From positions 4,895,241 to 4,959,240 of the forward strand of contig NC_062213.1 in assembly GCF_902686445.1 (NCBI RefSeq): 64,000 nucleotides of DNA. Reading direction: 5' to 3'. A model generated the notes under the pieces. The model was not told where the DNA came from, ran no database searches, and saw nothing but the letters and a program-made list of their open reading frames with translations. Shown here piece by piece: positions 32,546 to 42,907 of this stretch; the stretch's first letter is position 1, and each line of letters opens with the position of its first letter. The position numbers and the translations under genes were made by a program. This stretch comes from Sciurus carolinensis. Taxonomy: Eukaryota > Chordata > Mammalia > Rodentia > Sciuridae.

Positions 32546-33370
32546 TTCTATATCAAATGTTTTATGAAGTGAATAGGGGAGATAGAGCTAACTAATACCT
32601 CCAGAGAGGCACGTGCTTCTCAGCAGGCTGCCCGTGAGGCCCACATCCTGGTCTGTGTGTAAACTAATCCACATGAAACTGGAGTGTTGCATGCTTTCAT
32701 TTAGATTTAATGCACAGTCACCTTTAATTACTTCAAGAAAGGTAAGAAGACGTTGCCCTGGGATACAGACACAGCAAATACTCTAGAAATCTTTTTATGT
32801 TTTACAGATTAGCTGCCAAGCTTCAACTCTAGTCTGTCCCTCTTTTTATCTCTCCTCAGATGTCAGCATTTGGGGTTCTGGGGTTATTTTCTTCCATCCG
32901 TCTTGGCCCTGGAAGACTGTGCCTCAGATGACCTGCCTCTGCCTGCTCCCTGGCCCCAGCCTCAGAGCCCTCAGCAAGAGCTTGGGCCATTGCAGGGTGT
33001 CCTTGGTGCTGCCACCCATCTGCTGTCTTTGGAGGCTGACCACCACACCCTCCCCCTTCAGAGGGTCTGGCCGTGCACTCTGGGAAGGTTTCACGTGACT
33101 CGGAGGGATTCCTCTCTCCTCTCCTATCCCACCACTCGGTGGCAAAGCAAACGCCAAATCAGCGTGGTTGGAGGGTGCCATCACAGGCTGCCATAGCCCC
33201 TGGCACTGCGGCCGCTCACGGGCAGCACTCCCAGCCAGTCTCTCCACCTACAGGTGCAGCTAGTCGCCAGAGAAGTGCCCTGTGCATACCAGCCTGGGAA
33301 AGAAGGGTCTCCACTGCATTTCCTACCACCAGATGCTGCTTTTAACCAATTTTTTTTTGAAGATGTTGCA
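32546..33370. other. Unique sequence, no gene recognised
   Basis: GC-richer block at 32860-33340 with several opposing open frames of about 90-108 codons and no recognisable domain. Confidence 0.45.
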
Positions 33371-33371
33371 T

Positions 33372-33505
33372 ATTATCGATCTGCTTACTTCTGTCTCTTC
33401 CAAACAGTGAGCTCTGACAACAGGGCCATCTCTGCATCATGTGCCCCAGTGCCAGGAATTGGGCTGGCACGCAGCGGGCATTTGGCGGGTGCTGAGCCTC
33501 ATCAT
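33372..33505 (+). repeat. L2 LINE 3' region, sense
   Basis: 'tgtctcttccaaacagtgag', 'ctctgacaacagggccatct', 'ccccagtgccaggaattggg' and 'gcgggcatttggcgggtgct' follow the L2 3' text ('actgtgagctcc...cccagcacctagcac'). Confidence 0.6.
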
Positions 33506-33804
33506 TATGAGCTTGGTGTGAGCTAACGCAACTGAGGACGCTGGAGCCTCAGCCTTGGGCACTGCTGAGTCATCCCTCAGATTGCTTAACAAATTGGTTA
33601 TCTGGGGGTTTGAAGTTAGATTTAATGTCGTTTTTTTATTAAGCAAGAAGGGAAGAGAATCATTAAAGTAATGACTAAGGACATTTTGATGAGGTGACAT
33701 TTAAAGGGCATTGTCCGGGATCCAGTCCCCAATTCAGAACCTCCTCATATGACATTATTGAATTCCTGGTTGCATGGCCTCATCAAATGAAATAGGACCT
33801 TGAA

Positions 33805-33945
33805 GCTGTTTTATTCAATCTCTTCATTTTAAAGAGGTGGGACATAGGACCTAGAAAGATCTTTCAAACATTTGCCTTTTTTTCAACCCCCCAAAATCAA
33901 TTTGGTAGAAAAGCCAGACCTAGAAACTGGAGTCCTATGTCTAAC
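33805..33945 (+). repeat. MIR SINE, sense
   Basis: 'tcaatctcttcattttaaag', 'aggtgggacataggacctag' and 'agaaaagccagacctagaaa' fit a diverged MIR, ending with the 'ctggagtcctatgtct' side. Confidence 0.6.
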
Positions 33946-34311
33946 CTATAAGACAATGGATCAAAAGACTGCAGCAAACACCCCCACTGTGCTCAGGTTC
34001 CTGGCTGCTCACACCTCCTGAAGCCTGGTAGCATCATGGTATGGGTCAGTTTCCCCCAAGGTCAGTGTCATTCTCTCCCTTCCTGTGAGGACCCTCAGAT
34101 ATTCCAGTGGTCCTCCCCCTTTTCTGGGACCTTTCAGTCCCTACCTCTGTCTCAGTCCCAACACATATCGTGTTGTATTAAAGCATGTATTTTCATGTCT
34201 GTTTCCCCAGAAAGAAGGGGCCTAGGATACCCTCTTCATCATCTCTGCATTTGGGACCTAGACCAAAGTCTGCAAGTTCACAGGTGGAACTCAATAACTA
34301 CTGAATGGTAA

Positions 34312-34670
34312 AATCCAACTCCCTACTGAGAGACAGTCTAATTCAACTCCCTGCTCAATGATGGACTAATCCAACTCCCTACCCAGTGAAGACCCAACTG
34401 GCTACTTAGTGATGGACTAATCCAACTCCTCATTCAAAGACAGAGTACTCCAACTGCCTACTCAGTGATGGATTCATCTAAATCCCTACTTGATGATGGA
34501 CTAATCCAATTGCCTACTCAGTGATGTATTAATCCACCTTTATACTCAATGACAGAGTACTCCAACTGCCTACTCAATGATAGAAAAATCGAATTGCCTA
34601 CTCAGTAATGGACTAACCCAACTCCCTACTCAGTGACAGAGTAATCCAACTACCTTCTCAGTGATGGACA
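34312..34670 (+). repeat. 28-bp minisatellite, 13 copies
   Basis: Thirteen tandem units on a strict 28-base period with consensus about 'aatccaactccctactcag' + 'tgatggact'. Unit starts: 34312, 34340, 34368, 34394, 34419, 34447, 34475, 34503, 34531, 34559, 34587, 34615 and 34643. Only units 3 (26 bases) and 4 (25 bases) deviate in length. Two unit types alternate, one ending 'gatggact', the other 'gacagagt'. Units 5-6 and 9-10 are near copies 112 bases apart, so part of the array was duplicated as four-unit blocks. There are no spacers between units. Confidence 0.95.
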
Positions 34671-34734
34671 AGTCCTGCTCTGTATTAGGATCGGTCCTCT
34701 TAACTTCTGTAATCCCTAGAATTTATAAAACTCC

Positions 34735-34862
34735 TACCAGGAAAGAATTATACCACTGGCACAGGTGAAGAGACTGAAGCTATGAGGTTTCAGTTAACTT
34801 GTCAGAAGGTCAACAGGTACAAGTAGAAGACCAGTTGTAAATCTCAGGTCTTTTGATTCTAT
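34735..34862 (+). repeat. MIR SINE, sense
   Basis: 'ggcacaggtgaagagactga', 'agctatgaggtttcagttaa', 'cttgtcagaaggtcaacagg' and 'taaatctcaggtcttttga' follow the MIR order. Confidence 0.7.
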
Positions 34863-34878
34863 ATATCTATTGTTTCAG

Positions 34879-34880
<2 letters not shown>

Positions 34881-34914
<34 letters not shown>
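34881..34914 (+). repeat. (AT)17 microsatellite
   Basis: Uninterrupted alternating AT over 34 bases. Confidence 0.97.
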
Positions 34915-34916
<2 letters not shown>

Positions 34917-35020
34917 AGTCTGGGTAGAGAGTGATGTGTGAAGCACTAATGTAATATATTGCATTCATGTGCATAGACACTGATGTATGTCAGTCAGAGG
35001 TCAAAGTTGTTTGTGTAAAT

Positions 35021-35352
35021 ACAGGTAACCCTTGATATCTATGGGTTCAAAATCTGCCAATTCGACTAACTACAAATCAAAAAATGTTTGGAAAAAAATT
35101 GCATTTGTACTGAATATGTACAGACTTTTCCCTTAGTTGTTCTCTAAACAGTACTGCACAACAATTTATATAGCATGAACATTCTATTAGATATCACAAG
35201 CAGTTTAGAGAAGATTACAACAGATAAGAGGATGCACATGTGTTATAGGCAAGTACTTTGTTCTCACATACTTGGTTCTTGAGCGTCTGCAGATTTGGGT
35301 TTCTGCATGGAATCTGGAAACCAATCCCCTGTGGATACTGGGGGACAATTTT
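35021..35352 (+). repeat. MER2-type Tigger DNA transposon
   Basis: Begins 'acaggtaacccttgatatct', continues 'atgggttcaaaatctgccaa', 'gaaaaaaattgcatttgtac', 'tgaatatgtacagacttttc' and 'tctgcagatttgggtttctg', and ends 'ccaatcccctgtggatactg' + 'ggggacaa'. This is the full order of the roughly 345-bp non-autonomous MER2 element. Terminal inverted-repeat text is recognisable but worn. No transposase. Confidence 0.85.
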
Positions 35353-36769
35353 TAAACATATGCATGTCTTTAAATATAAATATATATGAATACATCTATT
35401 TATGTTGTGTGTATATACACACTTGAACACAAGAATGCTTATATTGATTCAACATTCCTTTGTGTATCTAACTTGATACATTTATAATCTAGACATTTGA
35501 TATTATGCATATGGGTCTTCATAAGAAATACTAACCCCATTTAGATGTCAAAAAGCCCCGGGCCTTTCTGCTCTGTGACAATGGCACGTATAGAAACCTG
35601 TGTCTACCCGAGGTGCAAAGTGGGAGATGAACACTCCCAGCATCCATCTGCTTAATTAATGAAGTCCTGTTGTGCTTGCATCCTGAGTCACTGCACCAGG
35701 CAGACGCCTTGGAGTCCTTCCTCCTACAGGAGGTCTCTCGCCCCTGGAGGAGGTAGGCTGCTGTAGTTTGCCCACAGACCCCCAAGAAGTTACGAGGCCA
35801 CAGACAACAGAAAAGGGAGGTGCAGAGTCAGGAAGCAACCCAATCAGAGCAGCGTGAGGAGGCAGGCCTGGTGTGAACTCTGACCCAACTCTTCCTGGTG
35901 TGTCCTCTTCCCATTCCTTGTGGCAGCTCCAGAGGGACTAGGGACCAACAGTCACCCTCACCCTCTCGCTTCTCCTCACAGTCTCTCAGGGGCACTAGGA
36001 TGGCCATTTCTAAGTTGGAGGGTTTGAATGTTGAAGCCATCTGCTGTGGCTCACAGACCAGGCAGCCTTCTCTTCAGTCCTTGCTTTAATAAACGTCACC
36101 CCCTCTCAAACCCCCCTGGGTATCACCCTGCTCCTCTGGGGCACAGAGGTCAAGGACCTGGAGACAAAGCTGGAGGCCCCTCCCTTGTCCTGGACACAGC
36201 TCTCCTGGGTGCTTCCCAGGCGGTGTCCACTTGGGCTGCTGAACTGGCTGTGTGTGTGTGTGTGGTGGGGGCTGGTGGCCCAGGAATCAGAAGATAGGAT
36301 ATGCTTCTTTCTAGCAGAATGAGCCCAGACTCCCTGAGGGGAACCTGATGGCCATCGAGGTCCTACAGCGCCCTCTGCAGTCGTGCCTGATTCCGTCTCC
36401 ACTTCTTCAACCACATCACCTTCCTCACTCACCCCTGCTGTTGGACTGTCTTTAAAACCTCCTCCCTGGTGACCACCAGACCCACCCCTCCTTCCTCGGG
36501 ATTCTGCAGCTCTGGAGTGAGCATGCCACATTCTCAAGCTCATCACAGTGACTGCCATGATGCTGTCAAAGCCACCCATGTGGGAGTTCAGGCAAAGGAT
36601 GAGCCGTCCAGAGTCACAGGAAATCCTGGAAATCCAGGAAATTTCCTGTTTGTCATCCAGAAAATCCAGTTGGGAAGGTCACATGGAGGTCTTCAGGTTT
36701 CTCTGGGAACCTGGAGCTTCCTGCTAACAGAGGCAGAACACTCCTCACCCTCTAAGGCCAGTGACATGA
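35353..36769. other. Unique sequence, no gene recognised
   Basis: Contains a short (TG)n at about 36248-36264. The 157-codon minus frame (36106-36579) runs across the complement of that repeat and overlaps + frames, so I regard it as incidental. Confidence 0.45.
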
Positions 36770-36960
36770 CAGAACTACATGCATGTATATGCTCATGTGT
36801 ATACACACATGCACTCTCACACACTCAGATACACATGCAACACGCACACATGGACACGCACATGCCCACACACAGGCACAGATGTGCACAAGCATAAAAC
36901 ATGCTACCCTTCACACAGAAACATGCATGTGCTCACACACATGCACACACACTACAGGCG
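36770..36960 (+). repeat. CA-rich imperfect microsatellite
   Basis: Nearly 200 bases of alternating 'cacaca/acatgc' words with many interruptions. Parallel open frames rich in His and Thr here are produced by the repeat. Confidence 0.85.
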
Positions 36961-37719
36961 TTTCCATAGGAGAGTCACACTTACGTATGCTACTGCCCGT
37001 ACATCCACCAAACATCTGGACTGAGTGACCTCAAAATCCTCGACTACGTCAAAAATGTAATGGTAATACTCAGTGGAAATGACTCAGTGGAACAACACAC
37101 CTTTTTAGAACATAAAAGTATCCCACAGTTGCCGACAGCCTTTAGCCCAGTGGTTCCAGCACAGAGTCACGCTTTAGGACATGACAACACAGCAGAGAAG
37201 TAGACTGGAGGAAAGGTGCCCTGGCGGGTGTCTGGCCTCCCAGCAGGCGTGGCTAGCTGGTCCCTCCCAGGCAGCATGGACTTCGGTGCGTGCCACCTTC
37301 GGAGGACGCCCCTGCTGCTGTGCGTGAACCTGGCCTAGCTTGTAAACGAGACCTGAGCAGCAGCCTGCTCAGAGCTGGAGGGAGCTTCTGGAACACGGAG
37401 GAGGGCACAGGCATGACAAGAAGCTTGCTGCCAACCCCGGTCGCTTGGCTGGCAGAGTCTGTCCTGCAGCTCAGGGAGGCTGTGAGAATGGCAGAGAGGT
37501 CAACGGAGAACATGGGCCATGGGGCCACGGACCCAGTCCAAGCCGCCCACCTCCAGGCTCCTGAGAAAACAGGGTTGTCCACTGGCTTCAGTTTGGGCTG
37601 CAGGAGAAAGCAGCTAAATGGTGCCACGATTTCGTGGTATTCTTCCATAACAAAGAGGAAAAAGAAGGGGGGGGAGGAAGAGAGAGAGAAAGAAAGAAAG
37701 AAATCAACCAAAATATTCA
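36961..37719. other. Unique sequence plus a 52-base pure purine run
   Basis: No exon recognised. 37652-37703 is an uninterrupted purine tract with an 8-G run and (GAAA)n words. Frames of 149 (+) and 156 (-) codons at 37253-37739 lie opposite each other over the same DNA and translate the purine tract into Lys/Glu or Phe/Ser runs. They are not credible genes. Confidence 0.5.
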
Positions 37720-38035
37720 CCAAGTGGAGAATAATTTAGTAATATGATAATATTTATAAAAAGTGGAATTCCGAAGAGAACTTTAATTTTTAGGACAGGT
37801 TTGTTATAATGTTGGTCAATACTTATAAAATCAAGTGATCAAACCATGACATATTTTTACATTTATTGTTCATTTTAAATAAAGTTCAAATAGCTTTCTC
37901 TTAATGTAAAATGTCTACAAGAAAAATACACCAAATTGCTCATTCGTAGTGAATATTTATGAAGGTTAAGATTTGTAAAGATGCTAATTTTAATATTTTA
38001 TTTTTCTATTTGTCTTCATGTTTTTATAGCATCTG
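37720..38035 (+). mobile_element. Possible old L1 3' end, sense
   Basis: AT-rich with 'gaataatttagtaatatgat' early and 'ttaatattttatttttctat' + 'ttgtcttcatg' near the end, reminiscent of L1ME 3'-UTR text. Diverged and boundaries unclear. Confidence 0.35.
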
Positions 38036-38524
38036 TTTTGTCAGAAGAGAAAAAGCTGAAGTGTCCCTGTGAGAAAACTGAAAGAAAATGCATTTCTCTC
38101 TTACCATATTCTCCTGGTCTCTTGCAGGAGACTCTATAAATATATACATAAACATCTTGTGGAGAAGAGTTAAGTACAGATGCAGATAGGGAAGAATTGA
38201 GTTTCAGAATTTCAAAACGGGATTGATGGCGTCTGCTGGCTGCTGGGAAAATGGAGATACTTTTGGGCCCAGGAGCCTCATCTGCCAGGGCCCTGTAGCA
38301 AGCTTCTTCAGTCTCCTTTCTTCTCTCTACACCTTGTGAATTACCATCAGTTTGGATACGTTGTGCAGGAAGCAAGTGTTTTCACAGAAAAAAAGTTGCT
38401 TTGTGAACCAGTAACTGATGTCACCCAAGGATTTGTACAAAGCCATCTTCCCGGAAGCCTCTGTTGACCACTCAGTCTCACAGCCCGTTTTGCTGCTTCT
38501 AGCACACACACCTGTGTGAAAACC
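38036..38524. other. Unique sequence, no gene recognised
   Basis: Opposing short frames only. Confidence 0.45.
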
Positions 38525-39075
38525 CACTGTCCATTTATTTACTCATTACCGACCTCTACCTTCTACAGGGGAAGTCCAAGTAGAACCTTGTGTAGCAGAC
38601 ATAGGTTGTTTTACTCAGCTTTTTGCTGCTGTGACTAAATGACCCGACCAGTACAACTGTAGAGGAGGAAGAGTTTATCTGAGGGCTCACAGTTTCAGAG
38701 GTCTTTGTCCATAGAAGGCTGGCTCCATTCCTTAGGACTCAATGTGAGGCAGGACATCATGGTGGAAGAGCATGGCAGAGGGAAGCAGCTCACATCATCA
38801 GGAAGCAGAGAAAGAGAGGGAAAGAGTCTCCTCTCTCCCGATACAAAATATATACCCCATAGCCGTGCCCCAATTCCCACCTCCTCCAGTCACACCCTAC
38901 CTGCCTCAGTTACCACTCAGTTAATCTCATCAGGGATCAATTCACTGTTTGGGTTAAGACTCTCACAACCCAATCTTTTCTCCTCTGAACCTTCCTGTCC
39001 TGTCTCACATGTGAACTTTTGGGGACACCTCACATCCAAACCATAACATAGGTGCTCAGTAAAAATTTGTTGACT
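38525..39075 (+). repeat. L2 3' tail split by an LTR
   Basis: Left of the LTR the sequence reads '...tgtagcagacataggt' and right of it '(taggt)gctcagtaaaaatttg'. Removing the LTR and one target copy gives a contiguous L2 tail of the type 'cacatagtaggtgctcaataaat'. The L2 was therefore in place before the LTR inserted. Confidence 0.65.
38607..39048 (+). repeat. Complete MaLR solo LTR with 5-bp target duplication
   Basis: 442 bases from 'tgttttactcagctttttgc' to 'catccaaaccataaca', with intact TG...CA ends. It is flanked by 'taggt' at 38602-38606 and 39049-39053. Internal landmarks: 'tttatctgagggctcacagt', 'aggcaggacatcatggtgga' and 'aagcagagaaagagaggg'. It belongs to the MST/MT/ORR1 branch of ERVL-MaLR. 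A solo LTR implies loss of the internal region by recombination between two LTRs. No coding capacity. Confidence 0.9.
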
Positions 39076-39079
39076 TCAT

Positions 39080-39190
39080 TATTGCTCATGGCTCCTCTAT
39101 GTCCTGCCTGGTATTAGGTGCTGAGGATGAAGACATAACTGCAATCCAAATCCTGAGGGTGCTTAAGGCTTCAAGATGTGTGACATTCAG
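39080..39190 (-). repeat. L2 LINE 3' fragment, antisense
   Basis: 'tcctctatgtcctgcctggt' followed by 'attaggtgctgaggatgaag' and 'acataactgcaatccaaatc' fits antisense L2 ('ctactatgtgccaggcactg...ggatac'). Confidence 0.5.
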
Positions 39191-39511
39191 GGTGTCAAGT
39201 AGTCATCACATTGATTCATGAGTGAAACTGGAATTAAAGTTTGTCTTTTAATCCAGGACAAATCAATACACCCATATCACATATGTGCTGGAATAATATC
39301 ACATAATTAAATGTTATCATCTTTGGCTTCATGATCCTGTAAAAAGCTGAAACTGATGTTTCAATCAGAAAAAAATTGTGATTTGTTGAACAAAGTAGAT
39401 TGCAGTAGGTATTATGGAGGGAGAGAAGGGGGAAGAAGCATTGCTTTTTCAAGGGTTAGTGTAAAAGATGTAGAAGTGATATAGTCAGCAAGTGCACGGT
39501 CACCATTTCCC
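39191..39511. other. Unique AT-rich sequence, no gene recognised
   Basis: No recognisable exon or repeat. Confidence 0.4.
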
Positions 39512-39552
39512 TTCAGAGAGACAGAACCAGGAGGGGTGTATAGGCGTGTGAT

Positions 39553-39591
<39 letters not shown>

Positions 39592-39870
39592 GTGTGTTTC
39601 AGAAATTGGCTCAAGCAATGATGTCCCCAGGCTGGGCCACCAGGCTGGAGACTTAGAAGAGCCCATGCTCTGACCCAGAGGCCATTAGCCAGGAGAACCC
39701 TTCTCTTAGGGAGTCAGTTTTTCATTCTATTAAGGCCATTAACTGATTGGATGAGCTCATTCACATTAGGAAAGACTCTCTGCTCTACTCACCCTCACAG
39801 AAACATCCAGAATGTTTGGCTATCTATCCAGAGCCAGCCATGTAGACTCGTGAAATTAACCATCAGGAGC
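39512..39870 (+). repeat. Interspersed repeat, probably retroviral LTR-like, with (GT)17
   Basis: 'ttcagagagacagaaccagg', then a microsatellite (GT)17 at 39555-39588, 'gaaattggctcaagcaatga', 'gccaccaggctggagactta', 'aactgattggatgagctcat', 'cacagaaacatccagaatgt' and 'gtgaaattaaccatcagg'. I know this block order as a common mammalian repeat but cannot name the subfamily with certainty. The GT run sits where the family usually has a 'tatagatagata'-type simple repeat. Confidence 0.6.
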
Positions 39871-41434
39871 CAGGAGGATAGCCACCCCTCTTGCCATCCT
39901 TTGGCCTCATGTGTACCCCCTGCATGACTTCAGGGTGGTACCAGCCATCCACTGCTGAGTCCCTGCTGGGCCCCTGTGGGGAGAAGTTAGTCATCTGGTT
40001 TACCCAGTGTCAGCCACAGAAGCCACAGGTTGCCTCTCCCGCAAGTGACCACACCCAGCTCAGGTGTCCACTGGGGCCAGTGAGCTATGGCTGGGTGTGG
40101 TTTTTCCTAGTGATGAGGGCATGGGATGGCTCCTCTCGGCTCAGATCATGAACTGAATGGTCTCTAAAGGGATAGGTGCAAGCGGACACAGAGCAACGAG
40201 TGCCCTGAAAGCCAGGCAGTGGTGTGAATGCCCAAGAAGAGAAGGCTGGCGACCCCTTGACCCACCGTTCAGCTTCTCTTCTGCAAGCAGTGCAGCCGTG
40301 GTCAGGAGCATCTGCCCATGACTCAGTCCTCAGCACCAGAACCCAGAGCCCAGAGAGCAGGGCCTCTGAGGAGCAACTGGGGGTGGAGGGGGAGTTCTGG
40401 GAAGAGCCCTGGGCAGGGAGTACATTTGGGACCCCAAAATGCAGTTAACCTTCTCTTCCACGACTCTGGTTGAATGTTTATTCCCCATCAGTCATAAGAA
40501 TGCATCCCTTGGGCATTAGGACAAGGTGTTCCAGGACCTCAAATGGCAGTCCCAGGCACTCGGGACCTGCACGGGCTCAGACGGGGTCATAGCCAAGGGC
40601 CGAGACCATTACTCACACAGCCCACCAGAGGGCCCACTCCCACCAGGAATCCATCCTGGCACAGGGCTGCCCCCTGTTTGGGCATGTCTGCAGCCGGACT
40701 CTCTCCCACTCACTGCCCCTCTGCCCTGGCCGGGGCTGTCTGAGTCCACAGGCAGAGTTCCACTCTGGGAGGCTGAGTCAGCCTTTCTGGGTCCTGTCCC
40801 AGATTGGCTTCCATCCCTGGGAGACCAGGGGAGGCCCAGAGGGCCCTTAGTCAGGAGCAGTGGCTCAGACCTGAGGCCCACCTTCCACCTCTTCTCAGAA
40901 GCCATCTGACTTTCTCCGGGCAGCTCACTGCATGCACAGGCTGCTCCATCGCTGGGGAGGAGTATGAATGAAAGTGGGCCCTCGCCAGACACCGGCCACA
41001 TGGATTCAGGCACTGAACTTGCATCGTTAGCTGTCCTGGGCTGCTGCTATGGTAATGTGGCACTCATGTCTGTAGCGGGACAAACGCTCTGAATTAATGG
41101 TGATGGCTGACTGGATGACTGGATGGCCGATGGCTGAGTAAGCGAATGCATCAACAGCAGCAAGGACCAGGGACTGGAGCTGTTGGATGCACATAGCCAA
41201 GCAACTGAACACGCCTGCTTCAGCAGGTGTCAACCTCTCAAGACCTCCGTCCTCCCAGGACAGAGTGATTCCAAAGCACTGTATTCTGAGCTGGAACCTG
41301 TCTCCCTGTGGGTTCCACTGAGGGTTTCCAGATTTCCTCCCTTGGTGACCAAATGAAGGAGCCCCCCAGTGCTCCAAGTGTGAGCTCCTTCCTCACGTGG
41401 AGGAAGTGCCAACTGCCAGCGTTTGAGTTTTCTG
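39871..41434. other. Unique GC-richer sequence, no gene recognised
   Basis: No recognisable transposon or exon. Several overlapping frames of 108-134 codons on both strands (for example 40526-40909 plus and 40609-41013 minus) have no domain. Confidence 0.45.
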
Positions 41435-41530
41435 CATACAGAGGCTGAGGCTCCAAGAGGAGCAGCAACCTTACTAATTGCAAGTTCTGGGTTTGAATTG
41501 GTGCACTGACAGCTCATCCACTGTGTAGCT
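41435..41530 (+). repeat. MIR SINE fragment, sense
   Basis: 'cagaggctgaggctccaaga', 'ggagcagcaaccttactaat' and 'tgcaagttctgggtttgaat' follow the MIR order ('gaggcacagagagg...cagctagtaag...gggattcgaacc'). Confidence 0.55.
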
Positions 41531-42879
41531 CCAAAGAGGGAATGGGCAAATGACAAGTGACCCGACTTGCTTTCCTAGGGTATGGCTCTTGGCTGCTTTT
41601 AGCAAAAGCAGAAGCTTCCAAAAGAAGTTTGGTGTGGGACGGGTCAGTTTCTCCCCCACACTAATGCGCAGGAGGCGATTTGGAGAGGTGAGAGCGGCCT
41701 GAGCTCCAGGGATCTTGCCTCCGAGGAGGCAGGGCTGGGCCTCAGTGGAGGATCTGGAAAGGTCGGTGTGCTGTGGGGAGTAGAGCAGTCTGGCACTATC
41801 AGGTTGTAGGAATCAGAAGTCCCTTCTGGAATGGCCTGTGGTTCAGCAGGTTTGTCCCTGCATGGCCGGGCTTCCAACCCAGTGGCCCTGAGATCCCACA
41901 CTCATGCCAACATCCTTCCTCTGGGACAGTCACTTGCATGGTTCTTGCCCCTGCCATTCATCTCACAGTCATGAGGTGCAGGGTCCCTTAACAAGCGGCA
42001 GGAGGGGGCCCCAGCCGTGCTCCTCTGCTGGCAGTCACAGACTTCCACATCGTAGCACCAGCCTCCAGGCGAGCCGTGGTGTCAGAGCTGCTTCACTCTG
42101 CTCCGTCCCCGTGTGAACAGTTCAGGACATGCTGCCTGGAGGGGCACTCACGGTGCTGAGGCTACCATTGTGAAGAACCTGCGGAAGTGTGTCTGACCTG
42201 GTGTTTACTGAATGATCATTACGTCATCATTCCTCCTGTCCCCTTGCCCCTCCCCTCTCTCTCCCTCTGCCTCCACTTCCTTCTTGTTCATGAAATATCT
42301 ACTTACACCTCATAAAAGACAATTCTGGAAGTATTCCTCTGAGCCACGCCTGACAGACCAGGACTGGAGTGAAAAACAGTCTCCAGTGCCGGAATCTGGA
42401 AACCAACTGCCTCCGCTGCCTGGAATCTGGGTGCTCCGGGAGGGTGGAGAAGGGAGCCGGTCGGAGGAGGAGATGGGGGGCCTTGGGCATGTAGAGCCTA
42501 GATCCGTGTCTACACCCACGTCTTGTTGAAGCTGAACCTCTGCCTCAGCTTCCTGTTCAGCACTGGAGCTCCTGTCCAGCTCTAGAAGCTGGTCCTGGGG
42601 GCTGGAATTCTATACTGGGGTCCTGTGAGCTGAGGGGTCCCTTGGAACCTGGCAGCTCATTGACCCTGTTGCACACCAGATGTTTGGAGCCACCCTCACC
42701 CCTGCCTGGCTCCACGTGTTTCTCTGGCCCGTGGCTCCTTGCTTCTATCCCCTTCCCCTCTGCATAGGTTCCCCTGGGATTATTAAAATAAAAGCGGAGG
42801 TGTACACCTGCTATTTCCCATGTACCATTGAATTTAATTCAAGCTTCCTGATGACAAAAAGGGTTCTCCAGGGTTAGTT
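41531..42879. other. Unique sequence, no gene recognised
   Basis: GC-richer, no exon recognised. The right end (about 42880-42905) carries 'ccagatgaggaaactggggc', a MIR core cut off by the following L1 insertion. Confidence 0.45.
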
Positions 42880-42907
42880 TTACTTTCCAGATGAGGAAAC
42901 TGGGGCT

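Noticed and set aside
34312..34670. Possible CRISPR-like array
   Set aside because: 28-base units are directly tandem with no spacers, in a mammalian genome; it is a minisatellite.
36770..37028. His/Thr-rich + frames
   Set aside because: Produced by the CA-rich microsatellite.
37253..37739. Paired 149- and 156-codon frames on opposite strands
   Set aside because: They mirror each other, and both run through the purine tract, which yields low-complexity peptide.
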